Shown here piece by piece: positions 18,365 through 26,911 of a stretch of DNA of 64,000 bases. Source of the DNA: Martinezella rhizogenes (GTDB taxonomy: Bacteria > Pseudomonadota > Alphaproteobacteria > Rhizobiales > Rhizobiaceae); NCBI GenBank assembly GCA_013322215.1, contig JAAMEZ010000022.1, forward strand, positions 186,001 to 250,000, given 5' to 3'. A program made the translations under genes and the position numbers. How positions within the stretch are numbered: position 1 is the stretch's first letter; the number at the start of each line of letters is the position of its first letter. The notes beneath the pieces were generated by a model that saw only the letters and a program-made list of their open reading frames with translations, ran no database searches and was not told where the DNA came from.

Positions 18365-19159
18365 ATGTACGCAACGAATTACCATCGCGCCTCCTCGGTC
18401 GACGAAGCCGTCAAGCTTCTGTCGAATGCCGACGAAGGCAAATATGTCTCCGGTGGCATGACGCTGATCGCCACCATGAAACAGCGTCTGGCATCGCCGA
18501 GCGATCTCGTCGATCTCAGGCATATCCCTTCGATCAAGGGGATACGGGTCGATGGCCGCCGGGTCACGATCGGGGCGGCGACCACCCATGCGGAAGTTGC
18601 CTCCTCGGCGGCGATTCGTGCGGTCTGTCCGGCGCTCTGCGACCTTGCCGGCATGATCGGCGATCCGCATGTGCGGCATATGGGCACGATCGGGGGCTCC
18701 GTCGCCAACAATGATCCGGCGGCGGATTATCCGTCGGCGATGCTGGCGCTCAATGCCACCATCGTCACCGACCGGCGCCAGATCGCGGCCGACGACTTCT
18801 TCCGGGGCCTGTTCGAGACGGCGCTGGAGGAGGCGGAGCTGATTACCTCCATCGCCTTCGACGCGCCGGAAAGGGCTGGCTATGCCAAGTTCCCCAACCC
18901 GGCCTCGCGCTATGCGATGGCGGGGGTCTTCGTCGCCAAGGGGGCAGGCGGCGTTCGCGTCGCCGTGACCGGCGCGGGCGCGGACGGTGTGTTCCGCCAT
19001 TCTGGTCTGGAGCAGGCGTTTGCGGCGAACTGGCTCCCGGATGCGGCTACGAGTGTGACCGTGGACTCATCGACGCTGCTGTCCGATCTGCACGCCACGG
19101 CCGAATATCGCGCCAATCTGATCAAGGTCATGGCCAAGCGCGCCGTGGCCGCGGCCTAG
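18365..19159 (+). CDS. coxM: CO-dehydrogenase-like medium subunit, FAD-binding
   Basis: A 264-residue FAD subunit of the same hydroxylase. The two flavin motifs of the family are present: GGMTLI near residue 35 and TIGGSVANNDPAADYP near residue 115. It would accept electrons from the [2Fe-2S] subunit and pass them to the respiratory chain. The ATG at 18365 is preceded by AGAGGAGG. It begins 20 bp after the large-subunit stop, so the three genes form one transcript. No accessory genes (coxD, coxE, coxF, coxG) follow, unlike most complete form I clusters. Confidence 0.93.
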   Translation: MYATNYHRASSVDEAVKLLSNADEGKYVSGGMTLIATMKQRLASPSDLVDLRHIPSIKGIRVDGRRVTIGAATTHAEVASSAAIRAVCPALCDLAGMIGDPHVRHMGTIGGSVANNDPAADYPSAMLALNATIVTDRRQIAADDFFRGLFETALEEAELITSIAFDAPERAGYAKFPNPASRYAMAGVFVAKGAGGVRVAVTGAGADGVFRHSGLEQAFAANWLPDAATSVTVDSSTLLSDLHATAEYRANLIKVMAKRAVAAA

Positions 19160-19175
19160 ATTCGCCATGAAAAGC

Positions 19176-19206
19176 CCGGAGCGGTGGGGTTTACCCTCCG
19201 CTCCGG
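19176..19206 (+). terminator. Hairpin after the CODH-like operon
   Basis: A perfect 9-bp stem, CCGGAGCGG (19176-19184) and CCGCTCCGG (19198-19206), lies 16 bp after the coxM stop. The T-run after it is weak (GTGTTT further on), so termination is likely but not certain. Confidence 0.5.
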
Positions 19207-19375
19207 AGAGAGTGTTTCCACCACGGTTTCGATTGTCAATTTGATGTGAATGGCTATTCTTGTCTGGAATTGTTCAAAATTAGGGGCCATTTGCCGCAGC
19301 GTGGCGTGAAAGCAATGCAGAGGGGTTGACGTGTGAACCGGCATTCTCGAAAACGGTCGCACGGTACTGGAGCAG

Positions 19376-20590
19376 ATGATGGATTTCGAAGCATTTTTTA
19401 AGGGCGAGCTGGACGGTCTTCACAATGAGGGTCGTTATCGGGTCTTCGCAGATCTCGAACGCCGCCGTGGCAATTTCCCCCGCGCTACCCGCTACACGCC
19501 CAATGGCCCGCAGGAAGTGACCGTCTGGTGCTCCAACGATTATCTCGGCATGGGCCAGCATCCAAAAGTGATCGAGGCGATGAAGCAAGCGATCGATCAC
19601 TGTGGCGCGGGTGCGGGAGGCACCCGGAATATTTCTGGCACCAACCACTACCATGTTCTGCTCGAGCAGGAACTCGCCGATCTCCACGGCAAGGAATCCG
19701 CGCTGATCTTCACCTCGGGATATATCTCGAACTGGGCAACGCTCGGCACACTCGGTGCGCGCATTCCCGGCCTCATCATCTTCTCGGATGCGCTGAACCA
19801 CGCATCGATGATCGAAGGCATTCGCTATGCGAAATGCGACAAGGTCATCTGGAAGCATAACGACCTGCATGATCTCGAAGCCAAGCTGAAGGCTGCCGAT
19901 CCGAAGGCGCCGAAGCTGATCGCGTTTGAATCCGTCTATTCCATGGATGGCGATATCGCCCCCATCAAGGAAATCTGCGATCTCGCCGACAAGTACGGTG
20001 CGATGACCTATCTCGATGAAGTGCATGCCGTCGGCATGTACGGCCCGCGTGGCGGCGGCATTGCCGAGCGTGAGGGATTGATGGATCGCCTGACCGTCAT
20101 CGAAGGTACGCTCGGCAAGGCGTTCGGCGTCATGGGCGGTTATATCGCCGCTTCGACTGCGCTCTGCGATTTCATCCGGTCGTTCGCGTCCGGCTTCATC
20201 TTCACAACGTCGCTGCCGCCGGCTCTGGCTGCGGGCGCCGTCGCTTCGATCCAGCACCTGAAGGTCAGCCAGTTCGAACGCATGCGCCATCAGGATCGCG
20301 TGCGCAGGCTGCGCGTCCAGCTCGATGCGGCCGGCATCCCACACATGCCGAACCCGAGCCACGTCGTGCCTGTGTTGGTCGGTGATGCGGCCAAGTGCAA
20401 GTGGATTTCCGATCTGCTGCTCGACGCTGGCGTCTATGTGCAGCCGATCAACTATCCCACCGTGCCGAAGAAGACCGAGCGCCTGCGCATCACGCCGACG
20501 CCGCTGCATTCGGATGGCGATATCGAGCAGCTGGTCGGCGCGCTGCACGCGCTCTGGTCGCGCTGCGCGCTCGCAAGGGCTGTCGCTTAA
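19376..20590 (+). CDS. hemA: 5-aminolevulinate synthase
   Basis: A 404-residue PLP enzyme that condenses glycine with succinyl-CoA to give 5-aminolevulinate, the first step of haem synthesis by the C4 route used in alphaproteobacteria. The PLP lysine is K248 in the GTLGKAFG motif. Other family signals are [25 protein letters not shown] and [12 protein letters not shown]. Length is normal. It starts with two adjacent ATG codons (19376, 19379). It is a single-gene unit with a strong terminator, and makes haem for cytochromes and, in a symbiont, for nodule haem proteins. Confidence 0.97.
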   Translation: MMDFEAFFKGELDGLHNEGRYRVFADLERRRGNFPRATRYTPNGPQEVTVWCSNDYLGMGQHPKVIEAMKQAIDHCGAGAGGTRNISGTNHYHVLLEQELADLHGKESALIFTSGYISNWATLGTLGARIPGLIIFSDALNHASMIEGIRYAKCDKVIWKHNDLHDLEAKLKAADPKAPKLIAFESVYSMDGDIAPIKEICDLADKYGAMTYLDEVHAVGMYGPRGGGIAEREGLMDRLTVIEGTLGKAFGVMGGYIAASTALCDFIRSFASGFIFTTSLPPALAAGAVASIQHLKVSQFERMRHQDRVRRLRVQLDAAGIPHMPNPSHVVPVLVGDAAKCKWISDLLLDAGVYVQPINYPTVPKKTERLRITPTPLHSDGDIEQLVGALHALWSRCALARAVA

Positions 20591-20660
20591 GAGGCGGCTT
20601 CCTCTTTCGGTCGCGACTATTTGACTGACGCGGTCTTTGCCAAAATCGGAATATCATTCA

Positions 20661-20700
20661 TTGCGGAAATGGCGGTGCTGCCTATTTCCGCAATTTTTTT
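20661..20700 (+). terminator. Rho-independent terminator of hemA
   Basis: TTGCGGAAAT (20661-20670) pairs perfectly with ATTTCCGCAA (20684-20693), followed by seven T residues. It lies 70 bp after the hemA stop. Confidence 0.88.
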
Positions 20701-20709
20701 GTGCAATGG

Positions 20710-21342
20710 TTAGCCACGGCTTCCCAAGGCTAGGCGGCAGGCGAGGCCGGCAAAGACCGTCGCCAGCAGATATTGCGGCAGCTTCGGAACACGTTTGATC
20801 GCTGAGAGCTGGCCACGGATATGGCTGCCGAGCATGATGACGGAACCGTTCACCAGGAAACCGATGCCATTCAGGATCGTGGCGAGCAACGCCATCTGAA
20901 CGACCATCGAGCCGCCACGCGGATCGACGAATTGCGGAAACAGCGCGAGCACGAACAAGGCCATCTTCGGGTTCAGGATATTGGTCGCGAGACCCTCGAT
21001 GAAGATACGCCGGCCCGAAAGCCGTTTCAGCCCGGCCGAGGGTGCGAAGGCGGAGCCCTGCGACCGGAACGTCTTGACCGCCAGATAGAGCAGATAGGCG
21101 CAGCCCGCCCAGCGGACGATCTCATAGGCAATCGGCACGCTCAGGAACAGCCGCGAGAGGCCGAGCGCTGCGGCCATGGCATGACAATAGGTGCCGAGCG
21201 CAATGCCGGCATAGGTGAGAAAACCGGCTGAGCGGCCCTGGCTGACGCTGCGCGAGGCAATGAGAAGCATGTCGGGACCGGGCGTGGCAGTGAGCACCAG
21301 CGCGGCGGCGGCAAAAAGAATGAGTGTGGAGAAGTCCGGCAT
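20710..21342 (-). CDS. LysE/RhtB-family amino-acid exporter
   Basis: A 210-residue inner-membrane protein with about six membrane segments and the family signature LTATPGPDMLLIASRSVSQGR near the N-terminus and NPKMALFVLALFPQFV in the middle. The family exports amino acids (lysine, threonine, homoserine, leucine and analogues). The ATG at 21342 follows AAGGGAA at good distance; upstream in-frame starts add a non-conserved leader. A perfect 14-bp palindrome lies 66-99 bp upstream and may be its operator. The substrate cannot be told from the sequence. Confidence 0.92.
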   Translation of the reverse strand: MPDFSTLILFAAAALVLTATPGPDMLLIASRSVSQGRSAGFLTYAGIALGTYCHAMAAALGLSRLFLSVPIAYEIVRWAGCAYLLYLAVKTFRSQGSAFAPSAGLKRLSGRRIFIEGLATNILNPKMALFVLALFPQFVDPRGGSMVVQMALLATILNGIGFLVNGSVIMLGSHIRGQLSAIKRVPKLPQYLLATVFAGLACRLALGSRG

Positions 21343-21407
21343 CGTGATTCCCTTGAAAGTGAGGCCGGAATTCCTCCTTAGCATCATTATCGGGAATGGC
21401 AACACCG

Positions 21408-21441
21408 GATCAATAGGTAAGAAAATACTTACCTATTGATC
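21408..21441. promoter_or_regulatory. Perfect 14-bp palindrome upstream of the LysE exporter
   Basis: GATCAATAGGTAAG (21408-21421) and CTTACCTATTGATC (21428-21441) are exact inverted repeats around AAAATA. The core GGTAAG-N6-CTTACC has the look of a repressor operator. There is no T-run on either side, which argues against a terminator. It lies between the end of the dehydratase gene and the start of lysE, both on the minus strand. Confidence 0.6.
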
Positions 21442-21500
21442 TTCTGAAGGCTGACGCTGAACGCTATTGAAGGACATCGCTGCCGGCGCGGCTGTAACGA

Positions 21501-22415
21501 TCAGGATGATTGCCAGGCCCGCAGCTGGGCGAGGGTGGCGGTCGCGCCGCCGCAGGCGATCATCAGCACGCGCTCGAAGCGCGCCAGGCGATCGGCATGG
21601 GCATAGGCGACGGCCAGCGCAGCGCCGCAAGCCGGTTCCACGAGGACACGATGATCGTCGAGGAAGCGCAGACAGGCGTCGACGGCCGCCCGGTCATCGA
21701 CGACGATACTATCGACCGACCGGTTTTGGGTAATTTCAAAGGCACGCTCGGCAACCTTTCGGGCGCCAAGCGATGTCGCGATGCTGGTGATGGCGGGCAA
21801 TTCCACTGGCTTACCGGCCTTCACCGCGGCTGCGAGCGAGGCGGCACCCTCCGTTTCGGCGGCGATGATCGGTATGGTTTGGAGGCCGTTGCGGTCAAGC
21901 CCTTCAGAGACGCCGGCCAGCAGCCCGCCGCCGCCGACCGAAAGGATGACGGCATCGAACTGCAAGCCGGCTCTAACGACCTCATCGATCATCGTCGCGT
22001 GGCCCGTCCAAAGCAGCGGATCATCGAAGGGGTGGATGAAGGCCGTTTCCGCGTCGATCGCCTGACGTGCACGTTCGTTTGCCTCCTGCCAGGATGCGCC
22101 GTGCACGAAAACCTCGGCTCCCTCCTGGCGGATCAGCGCCTTTGCCCGATCCGAGGTCGTCTCGGGAACGAAGACCGATACGGGGATCGAAAGGCGACGG
22201 CCGGCATAGGCGACCGCGATGCCAGCATTGCCGCCGGAAGAGGAGACGAAACGCCGCTTTCCGTTTCTCGCATGATGCTCGCAGGCTGAACCGATGCCGC
22301 GAATCTTGAAAGAGCCGGGCGGCTGGAGCGCATCCATTTTCAACCAGATGGAACGCCCCGATGCCTGGCTGAGCGGGCGGGATTCGAGGAGCGGCGTTTC
22401 AAGGTGAAGTGGCAT
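21501..22415 (-). CDS. PLP-dependent serine/threonine dehydratase-like protein
   Basis: A 304-residue fold-type II PLP enzyme. The Schiff-base lysine is K37 in PPGSFKIRG, the phosphate loop resembles SSSGGNAG, and a glycine-rich loop VGGGGLLAGV follows. It looks like the short, ACT-less serine dehydratase group (eukaryotic SDS type), which deaminates L-serine or L-threonine to pyruvate or 2-oxobutyrate. It starts 33 bp after dxr stops, on the same strand, so the two are probably co-transcribed. Pyruvate is a precursor of the substrate chain leading to Dxr, but a functional link is only a guess. Confidence 0.9.
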   Translation of the reverse strand: MPLHLETPLLESRPLSQASGRSIWLKMDALQPPGSFKIRGIGSACEHHARNGKRRFVSSSGGNAGIAVAYAGRRLSIPVSVFVPETTSDRAKALIRQEGAEVFVHGASWQEANERARQAIDAETAFIHPFDDPLLWTGHATMIDEVVRAGLQFDAVILSVGGGGLLAGVSEGLDRNGLQTIPIIAAETEGAASLAAAVKAGKPVELPAITSIATSLGARKVAERAFEITQNRSVDSIVVDDRAAVDACLRFLDDHRVLVEPACGAALAVAYAHADRLARFERVLMIACGGATATLAQLRAWQSS

Positions 22416-22448
22416 GAATCTGTCCGGAGGCTTTGTCGGCGATGAAGT

Positions 22449-23642
22449 TCAGGCTGCCTTTTCCCGCTGGGCGACGAGCACGGCCGCGCGGCTGCGGGCT
22501 TCCTCGTCGGCGGCAAAGACGGCATCCATGCTTTCGGCGCTGCCGGTCGCGATCATCTCGTCCATGACGGCTTCGGCGATATCGGCCATTTCGAGGAAGC
22601 CGATGCGCCCATCCACGAAGGCGTGGAAGGCGATTTCCTCGGCCGCATTCATGATTGCGCCCTGCAAGCCGCCACGTTCGAGAGCGGTACGGGCAAGACG
22701 CAGCGCCGGGAAGCGGACCTCGTCCGGCGCCTCAAAATCGAGGCGGGCAAGCTTGGCGAAATCCAGGCGGTCGACGCTGAGTTTGGTGCGGGCGGGGTAG
22801 GTGAGCGCATAGCCGATGGCGGTGCGCATGTCCGGACAGCCGAGCTGCGCCAGCACCGAGCCGTCGGTATAGCCGACCATGGAATGAATGACGGATTGCG
22901 GGTGAACGACGACTTCGATCTGATCCGGCCGCACATTGAAGAGATGCTTGGCTTCGATCATCTCCAGCGCCTTGTTGAACATCGAGGCGCTGCCGATGGA
23001 AATCTTGAAGCCCATCGACCAGTTGGGATGGGCGCGGGCGGTCGCCGGCGTCACATTGGCCATCTGCTCGCGCGTCCAGGTGCGGAAGGGGCCGCCCGAT
23101 GCGGTGATGATGATGCGTTCGACCGCATGCTGCTGATCGTCTTCCAGTGCCTGGAAAATGGCGCTGTGTTCGCTGTCGACCGGGATCAGCCGGCCGCCAC
23201 CCTCGGCCACGGCACGCACGAAGAGATCGCCGGCGGAGACGAGACATTCCTTGTTGGCAAGCGCGATATCGGCGCCGCGGCGCGCGGCTGCCAGCGTCGG
23301 CGCAAGGCCGGCGGTGCCGACGATCGCCGCCATCGCCCAGTCCGAGGGCATGGAGGCGGCTTCGATCAAGGCATTCTTGCCCGCGCCGACAACAATGCCC
23401 GATCCTGCGAGCGCATCCTTCAAATCCTGATAGCGCTCTTGCCTGGCGGTGACGGCGAAAGCGGCGCCGCAGGCTTTCGCCTGCGCGGCCAGCAGCTCGA
23501 TATTGTCATGCCCGGTGATGGCGGCGATATCGAAGGCCTCACGTCCGCCCAGCTGGGCGATGACGTCGAGCGTATTCTGGCCGATGGAGCCGGTCGAACC
23601 CAATATCGTCAGGCGACGACGCGCCTTGCTGCCGGTGTTCAT
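22449..23642 (-). CDS. dxr: 1-deoxy-D-xylulose 5-phosphate reductoisomerase
   Basis: A 397-residue enzyme of the MEP isoprenoid pathway. It converts 1-deoxy-D-xylulose 5-phosphate to 2-C-methyl-D-erythritol 4-phosphate with NADPH and a divalent metal. The NADPH motif GSTGSIG is at residues 15-21. The metal-binding site and flap are seen in IPVDSEHSAIFQ and PNWSMGFKISIGSASMFNKALEMIEA-like sequence. Length is normal. It is not next to cdsA/uppS/bamA genes here, unlike in many bacteria; it leads a two-gene unit with the dehydratase. Confidence 0.96.
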   Translation of the reverse strand: MNTGSKARRRLTILGSTGSIGQNTLDVIAQLGGREAFDIAAITGHDNIELLAAQAKACGAAFAVTARQERYQDLKDALAGSGIVVGAGKNALIEAASMPSDWAMAAIVGTAGLAPTLAAARRGADIALANKECLVSAGDLFVRAVAEGGGRLIPVDSEHSAIFQALEDDQQHAVERIIITASGGPFRTWTREQMANVTPATARAHPNWSMGFKISIGSASMFNKALEMIEAKHLFNVRPDQIEVVVHPQSVIHSMVGYTDGSVLAQLGCPDMRTAIGYALTYPARTKLSVDRLDFAKLARLDFEAPDEVRFPALRLARTALERGGLQGAIMNAAEEIAFHAFVDGRIGFLEMADIAEAVMDEMIATGSAESMDAVFAADEEARSRAAVLVAQREKAA

Positions 23643-23842
23643 TCAGGTATCCGCATTTGCTGCTGTTCCCCATGGCTCTACAGGGGATTGGCGGGAGCGG
23701 CAAGTCCGCCGCTATGCAACCTCGGCTCAACCGAAAATGCGCGCGAGAGGCGAAAACACTGATTTGGCGATATTTTTTCGCCTTTTTTGAACCAAATGCG
23801 ATGTGCTGCGTTTTCCGACCACTCGAATGCGGAGGGTCACGG

Positions 23843-24109
23843 ATGGTTTTTAAGGCGGCAACCTTTCACGGCATGGAACTTTATCTGGAAAACGAGCAGG
23901 CGCGGCGCTCGGCGCTGGAATCCGCCGTTGCCAATGCGCTAGCCGTTGCCGGCGGAATCGATGCTTCCGATGTCACTGTGACTGCCGCGGGCCAGGAAAT
24001 CCGCCTGGATGGCTCGGTCGCGACATATCAGGAGGTGAAGCGGGCAACCGCGGTCGCAGAGTCCATTCCGGGCGTGCGGCTTGTGAGGAACAGGATTGCA
24101 GTCGGCTGA
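23843..24109 (+). CDS. BON-domain protein
   Basis: An 88-residue protein consisting mainly of one BON domain (about residues 20-86), with GGIDASDVTVTAAGQEIRLDGSV and the closing ESIPGVRLVRNRIAVG. BON domains bind phospholipid or act near the outer membrane in OsmY-like proteins; a lone short BON protein without a signal peptide may be cytosolic. The ATG at 23843 follows GGAGGG at 23831-23836. An open frame upstream of it has no ribosome site and no similarity, so it was left out. Exact role unknown. Confidence 0.85.
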   Translation: MVFKAATFHGMELYLENEQARRSALESAVANALAVAGGIDASDVTVTAAGQEIRLDGSVATYQEVKRATAVAESIPGVRLVRNRIAVG

Positions 24110-24181
24110 GCGCAAGCTTCAGTCCTCGTTTATCCTGCGTCCAGTACGGACTTAACCTGGTTCCATCTTCGGGGGAGACGC

Positions 24182-24643
24182 ATGAAAAAGCTCATGATGG
24201 CCGCGGCCTTCGCCAGCATCCTATCGTCCGCCACAAGCGCATCCGCGCAAGATCATCCCACAACATTTCGCGAAATTGCCTCGGACCCGACCGCGAGCGC
24301 CGCCTTTAAGGCGATGGCGAAAGGCCACAAGCTGCCGGACTGGATCAACGGAAAGACGGTCGAATCCCCCGGCAACGAGGTCATGTTCGAGGGAGACAAG
24401 GTTTATGTCATGAGCGCCTGCAAGCAGCATGATTGCGGCGACGAGCAGATCGCCGTTCTATACGATCCCGGCAAGAAGATCATGTACGGCGTACTTCGGG
24501 TCGCCGACCAGAAAACCGTATCCGAAAAGCTGACCTGGATGAACATCGGTCCCGGCAATGAAGCGATCGATGGTCGGACTATCCTCTACGCAGCGCTGAC
24601 CGGCAGTTTGGGGAACCATCCGGATGCGTTCAATTACCAATAG
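24182..24643 (+). CDS. Ivy-type lysozyme inhibitor, periplasmic
   Basis: A 153-residue secreted protein. The signal peptide spans about residues 1-22 (cleavage near SASAQ). The mature part carries CKQHDC at residues 80-85, matching the loop of Ivy (inhibitor of vertebrate C-type lysozyme), in which the motif inserts its His into the lysozyme active site. Further Ivy-like features are LPDWINGK and GDEQIAVLYDP. Known Ivy proteins protect the cell wall from host lysozyme or restrain the cell's own lytic transglycosylases. The last codons overlap the end of the convergent GNAT gene by 14 bp. Confidence 0.85.
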   Translation: MKKLMMAAAFASILSSATSASAQDHPTTFREIASDPTASAAFKAMAKGHKLPDWINGKTVESPGNEVMFEGDKVYVMSACKQHDCGDEQIAVLYDPGKKIMYGVLRVADQKTVSEKLTWMNIGPGNEAIDGRTILYAALTGSLGNHPDAFNYQ

Positions 24644-25247
24644 TTGGAAGATCGTAGAATAACTTCGTTATGTCCGGGGAATCAGATGGATCCGTGCCTT
24701 CGCGGCAGAGCACGCCGCCAGCTTTCTCGATAACCCGCTTCGATGCAAGATTATCCTCGTTGCAGATGATGCTTATCTTGACGAAGCCGGCGCGATCCGC
24801 GATCGGCAACAGAAGTCGCAGTGCTTGCGTTGCATATCCGCGACCTTGTTTCCAAGGAACGATGGAGTAGCCCACGTGACCCGGCACATGTAAGGGCAAT
24901 TGCATCGTTCCGGGCAAATAACGAAATGTGATGCAGCCGCAAAAGGCTCCGTCCCAGATCCAGAACGGTTGGATCGTCAGGCGTTGAGGATCCCGGTTCG
25001 CTACGGACGTGGCGACGACTTCGCCAGCTGCAAGCCGGGTCAGGAAAGCTTGCCGGTCTTGTCTAAGCGCTCTCAGTTCGGTTTCAACGAACGGCTTGTC
25101 TTGCTGACGCCGGGGATCGGGTGACCATCCGCGCATGAGCGCGTGCTCAAAACCCTGTAAATTGAGCAGGCTTGGCTCAACAAGGGACAAATCGTTTGCA
25201 CTCGTTGAAGCCTGATATTCTTCCAATTTCGCATCCTCTAATCGCAA
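24630..25247 (-). CDS. GNAT-family N-acetyltransferase
   Basis: A 205-residue protein with the acetyl-CoA binding motif A as YSIVPWKQGRGYATQALRLLL, and the later motif B with NLASKRVIEKAGG. The N-terminal half has a long loop with PFWIWDGAFCGCITFRYLPG, a pattern seen in predicted acetyltransferases of COG3981 type. Substrate is unknown. It runs convergently to the Ivy gene and overlaps its 3' end, so neither has its own terminator in between. Confidence 0.88.
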   Translation of the reverse strand: MRLEDAKLEEYQASTSANDLSLVEPSLLNLQGFEHALMRGWSPDPRRQQDKPFVETELRALRQDRQAFLTRLAAGEVVATSVANRDPQRLTIQPFWIWDGAFCGCITFRYLPGTMQLPLHVPGHVGYSIVPWKQGRGYATQALRLLLPIADRAGFVKISIICNEDNLASKRVIEKAGGVLCREGTDPSDSPDITKLFYDLPTIGN

Positions 25248-25357
25248 TTATCGGCGATGTGGAGATGATATTCGAAGCTGAACATTACTGTCTTGGTGAA
25301 GCGAAATGCAAAATCGTCTCTGCAATCTCGATCATGCGGTCATATGAAGCTGGAAAA

Positions 25358-25434
25358 TGGTGATCTCGACGCGATTCGAACGCGTGACCCTCAGATTAGG
25401 AATCTGATGCTCTATCCTGCTGAGCTACGAGACC
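25358..25434 (-). tRNA. tRNA-Arg (anticodon CCT)
   Basis: On the minus strand a complete cloverleaf is readable. The acceptor arms are GGTCTCG and CGAGATC, and the anticodon stem is TCAGA/TCTGA. The seven-base loop is TTCCTAA, with CCT at its centre, decoding AGG. The T-arm contains GTTCGAATC, and the 3' CCA is encoded. The gene is 77 nt long. I saw no duplicated 3' end nearby, so there is no sign of an integrated element. Confidence 0.95.
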
Positions 25435-25515
25435 ACTCGGCATGATCCATACAAAAGCAAAGGCCCGAAGCCAAGCCCTTTTGCGTCGTGGAGACAATCT
25501 GTCTTGAGCGTTGGC

Positions 25516-25544
25516 CCCCGCGCGGCCTTGGAGGCTGCGCGGGG
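25516..25544 (-). terminator. Weak hairpin after the M20 peptidase gene
   Basis: CCCCGCGC (25516-25523) and GCGCGGGG (25537-25544) form an 8-bp stem 14 bp after the stop of the minus-strand gene. There is no T-run, so this is only a possible terminator. Confidence 0.3.
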
Positions 25545-25557
25545 TGATTATGCAGCC

Positions 25558-26718
25558 TCAGGCGTTGAGGCGCTGTTCGGCAAGTCGCACCCAGTAGGAA
25601 ATGCCGTGGGCGATGGCTTCGTCGTTGAAGTCGTAGGCCGGGTTGTGCAGGCCGGCGCTATCGCCGTTGCCGACGAAGATGAAGGCGCCGGGGCGGGAAA
25701 GCAGCATGTAGGAGAAATCCTCGCCGCCCATCATCGGGTCGATATCCGGAATGACATTGCCCGAGCCGGCGATTTCTTCGGCCACCGCGATCGCATGATC
25801 GGTCTCGTCGGCATGGTTGAAGGTGACGGGGTAATTGCGCTGGAACTCGATCTCGGCTTCGGCGCCGTGGCTGGCGGCGATGCCGGAGACGATCTGCCTG
25901 AAGCGCTGCTCGGCAAGGTCGCGCATCTCGGGGTCGAGCGTGCGCACGGTGCCGGCGAGGCTCGCGTCGTTGGGGATGACGTTATGCGCATTGCCGGCGT
26001 TGAATTTGGTGACGGAAACCACCACCGATTTCAGCGGGTCGGCGCTGCGCGAGGCGATGAGCTGCAGGTTAGAGACGATCTGCGCGCCGATGGCGATCGG
26101 GTCGATCGTCCTGTGCGGCATGGCGGCATGGCCGCCGACGCCCTTGATCGAGACGGTGAATTCATCGGTCGCGGCCATGATCGCGCCCTTACGGATGGCG
26201 AAATGGCCGACGGGCAGGCCCGGCATATTGTGCATGCCGTAGACTTCGGCGATCTGGAAGCGCTCCATCATGCCGTCCTTGACCATGGCGTCGCCGCCGG
26301 CGCCGCCTTCTTCGGCCGGCTGGAAGATGACGGCGATGTTGCCGTTGAAATTGCGGTTTTCGGCGAGGTATTTCGCGGCACCCAAGAGCATGGCGGTGTG
26401 GCCGTCATGGCCGCAGGCATGCATCTTGCCGGGGGTTTCGGAAGCATAAGGCTTGCCGGTGATTTCGGTGAGCGGCAGGGCATCCATGTCGGCGCGCAGG
26501 CCGATCGTGCGCCCTTCGCCCTTGCCGCGGATCAGGCCGACGACGCCGGTGCGGCCGATGCCGGTCACCACCTCGTCGACGCCGAAGGCGCGCAGCTTTT
26601 CGGCCACGAAAGCCGCCGTATTCTCCACCGCATAAAGAAGCTCCGGATGCGCATGGATATGGCGGCGCCACTCGGTCACTTCGCCCTGGAGTTCTGCGGC
26701 TCTGTTCAAGATCGGCAT
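25558..26718 (-). CDS. M20-family amidohydrolase (hippurate hydrolase type)
   Basis: A 386-residue metallo-amidohydrolase of the M20D group, which removes acyl groups from N-acyl amino acids. Metal and catalytic motifs are HACGHDGHTAMLLG, AEEGGAGG and PMMGGEDFSYML. The dimerisation domain with GVGGHAAMPHRTIDPI lies in the middle. The ATG at 26718 was chosen because AGGAAAA sits about eight bases upstream; a TTG seven codons earlier is unlikely. Family members cleave hippurate, N-acetyl amino acids or auxin conjugates; which of these applies cannot be read from the sequence. Confidence 0.93.
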   Translation of the reverse strand: MPILNRAAELQGEVTEWRRHIHAHPELLYAVENTAAFVAEKLRAFGVDEVVTGIGRTGVVGLIRGKGEGRTIGLRADMDALPLTEITGKPYASETPGKMHACGHDGHTAMLLGAAKYLAENRNFNGNIAVIFQPAEEGGAGGDAMVKDGMMERFQIAEVYGMHNMPGLPVGHFAIRKGAIMAATDEFTVSIKGVGGHAAMPHRTIDPIAIGAQIVSNLQLIASRSADPLKSVVVSVTKFNAGNAHNVIPNDASLAGTVRTLDPEMRDLAEQRFRQIVSGIAASHGAEAEIEFQRNYPVTFNHADETDHAIAVAEEIAGSGNVIPDIDPMMGGEDFSYMLLSRPGAFIFVGNGDSAGLHNPAYDFNDEAIAHGISYWVRLAEQRLNA

Positions 26719-26911
26719 GCTGATTTTCCTACTGATCAATATCGATTCTGGTTCAACTCACGAATCCGTCGCGCAAGCCCGGCCGTTTTGTCGTGGCCCT
26801 TGCGGCGTGCCGCCGGGAAATAAAGTCGTCAATCGCCTTTGCCTTCTCCTAGCCATATAGGTTAAATAGACGAAGCTTTCGAGAAAATTCCGGACTTCTG
26901 AAGGATAGATC

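Noticed and set aside
15426..19159. Form I (true aerobic) CO dehydrogenase
   Set aside because: The active-site loop is AYRGAGR, not AYXCSFR, the order is S-L-M rather than M-S-L, and no coxDEFG genes are present.
25358..25434. tRNA-Arg as an integration site of a genomic island
   Set aside because: No integrase gene, no duplicated tRNA 3' end and no change in gene content appear on either side.
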